DNA from: Acidobacteriota bacterium
GTDB taxonomy: Bacteria; Acidobacteriota; Terriglobia; Terriglobales; Acidobacteriaceae
NCBI GenBank assembly: GCA_021778875.1
Contig: JAJYBT010000191.1
Coordinates: 1 to 6,035, forward strand
Reading direction: 5' to 3'
Length of the DNA: 6,035 bases
The notes below the pieces were generated by a model. The model made no database searches, was not told the origin of the DNA, and saw nothing but the letters and a program-made list of their open reading frames with translations. A program made the translations under genes and the position numbers. Positions within the stretch are counted from its first letter, which is position 1. Each line of letters starts with the position of its first letter. Below, piece by piece: positions 5,748-6,035 of this stretch.

Positions 5748-6035
5748 ATGGAGTCGGAGGCATCGACCTGGCGCCCACGAACTGAACTCGAGCGGCAACT
5801 GGTCCTCGATCAGCTCGGCCGCGTGCTGGCCAGCCCCGGCTTTTCCAGCAGCCAGCGTTACCCCGGTTTGCTCAAATTTGTGGTTGAGCAGACACTTGCC
5901 GGCCATGAGGACACCCTGAAAGAGCGCCTGCTCGGCATGGAGGTCTTCCACCGCGCCCCGGACTACGACACCAATCAGGATCCTGTTGTGCGGCTCAGCG
6001 CTGCCGAAGTGCGGAAACGGCTGGCGCTCTACTAC
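5748..6035 (+). CDS. N-terminus of an acidobacterial-type protein with a regulator-like DNA-binding domain (C-terminus missing)
   Basis: The first 96 residues are present, open at the window edge. ATG 5748 follows AGGGGAAG (5733-5740) by 7 nt, and the protein begins MESEASTWRPR. The helical stretch 13-50 (ELERQLVLDQLGRVLASPGF ... RYPGLLKFVVEQTLAG) leads into L-K-E-R-L-L-G-M-E-V-F at 57-67, then D-Y-D-T-N-Q-D-P-V-V-R-L-S-A-A-E-V-R-K-R-L near 72-92 and LYY at the end. I associate this pattern with a family common in Acidobacteriota and also seen in proteobacterial regulator-like proteins, where it forms a compact winged-helix-like N-terminus. In acidobacterial members I recall a membrane segment and an extracytoplasmic part following it, which cannot be verified here. 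Its divergent position suggests it may sense the substrate and control the porin operon. Family recognition is fair; function is inference. Confidence 0.78.
   Translation, partial: MESEASTWRPRTELERQLVLDQLGRVLASPGFSSSQRYPGLLKFVVEQTLAGHEDTLKERLLGMEVFHRAPDYDTNQDPVVRLSAAEVRKRLALYY

Noticed and set aside
5365..5919. 184-aa plus-strand frame running across the intergenic region
   Set aside because: It overlaps the porin N-terminus and the regulator-like gene in the wrong frame, with no domain and no suitable start signal.

Overview
The window looks like GC-rich Gram-negative chromosomal DNA, most likely from an Acidobacteriota of the Terriglobia group (Acidobacterium, Granulicella or Terriglobus type). 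This is inferred from three things. The rightmost gene has an N-terminus of a type I associate with acidobacterial genomes. A GH79 glycosidase sits beside an OprB-type porin, which implies an outer membrane. There is also strong GC codon bias. No rRNA or other definitive marker is present, so the taxonomy is an inference.

Layout: four genes lie on the minus strand and read right to left, followed by one divergent plus-strand gene. In transcription order they are: an OprB-family outer-membrane porin (5473-3992); an ExuT-like MFS organic-anion transporter (3883-2576); a protein joining an N-terminal GntK-type gluconokinase to a C-terminal gluconate 5-dehydrogenase-like SDR (2579-1281); and a secreted GH79 (heparanase/beta-glucuronidase clan) glycoside hydrolase (1194 to beyond base 1, C-terminus missing). 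The gaps are 108 nt, a 4-nt ATGA overlap, and 86 nt. No convincing terminator separates these genes, so one transcription unit is plausible. The divergent gene (5748 to beyond 6035) is truncated and belongs to a family with a DNA-binding-like N-terminus. The 274-nt divergent intergenic region carries a 12-bp direct repeat.

Working model (inference): the GH79 enzyme releases a uronic acid from a glycan outside the cytoplasm. The porin passes small sugar acids across the outer membrane, and the MFS protein carries them across the inner membrane. The fused enzyme then reduces a keto-aldonate to gluconate and phosphorylates it to 6-phosphogluconate. The last two activities are consecutive steps of the known L-idonate/5-ketogluconate route (IdnO then IdnK), which makes the fusion chemically sensible. 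A glucuronidase does not normally feed that route, so either the locus handles several acid sugars or the fusion has a different substrate.

The most notable feature is the kinase-dehydrogenase fusion. It has its own internal Shine-Dalgarno and ATG at the domain boundary, so the gene may also make a stand-alone dehydrogenase. No mobile element, CRISPR array, tRNA or rRNA was seen.
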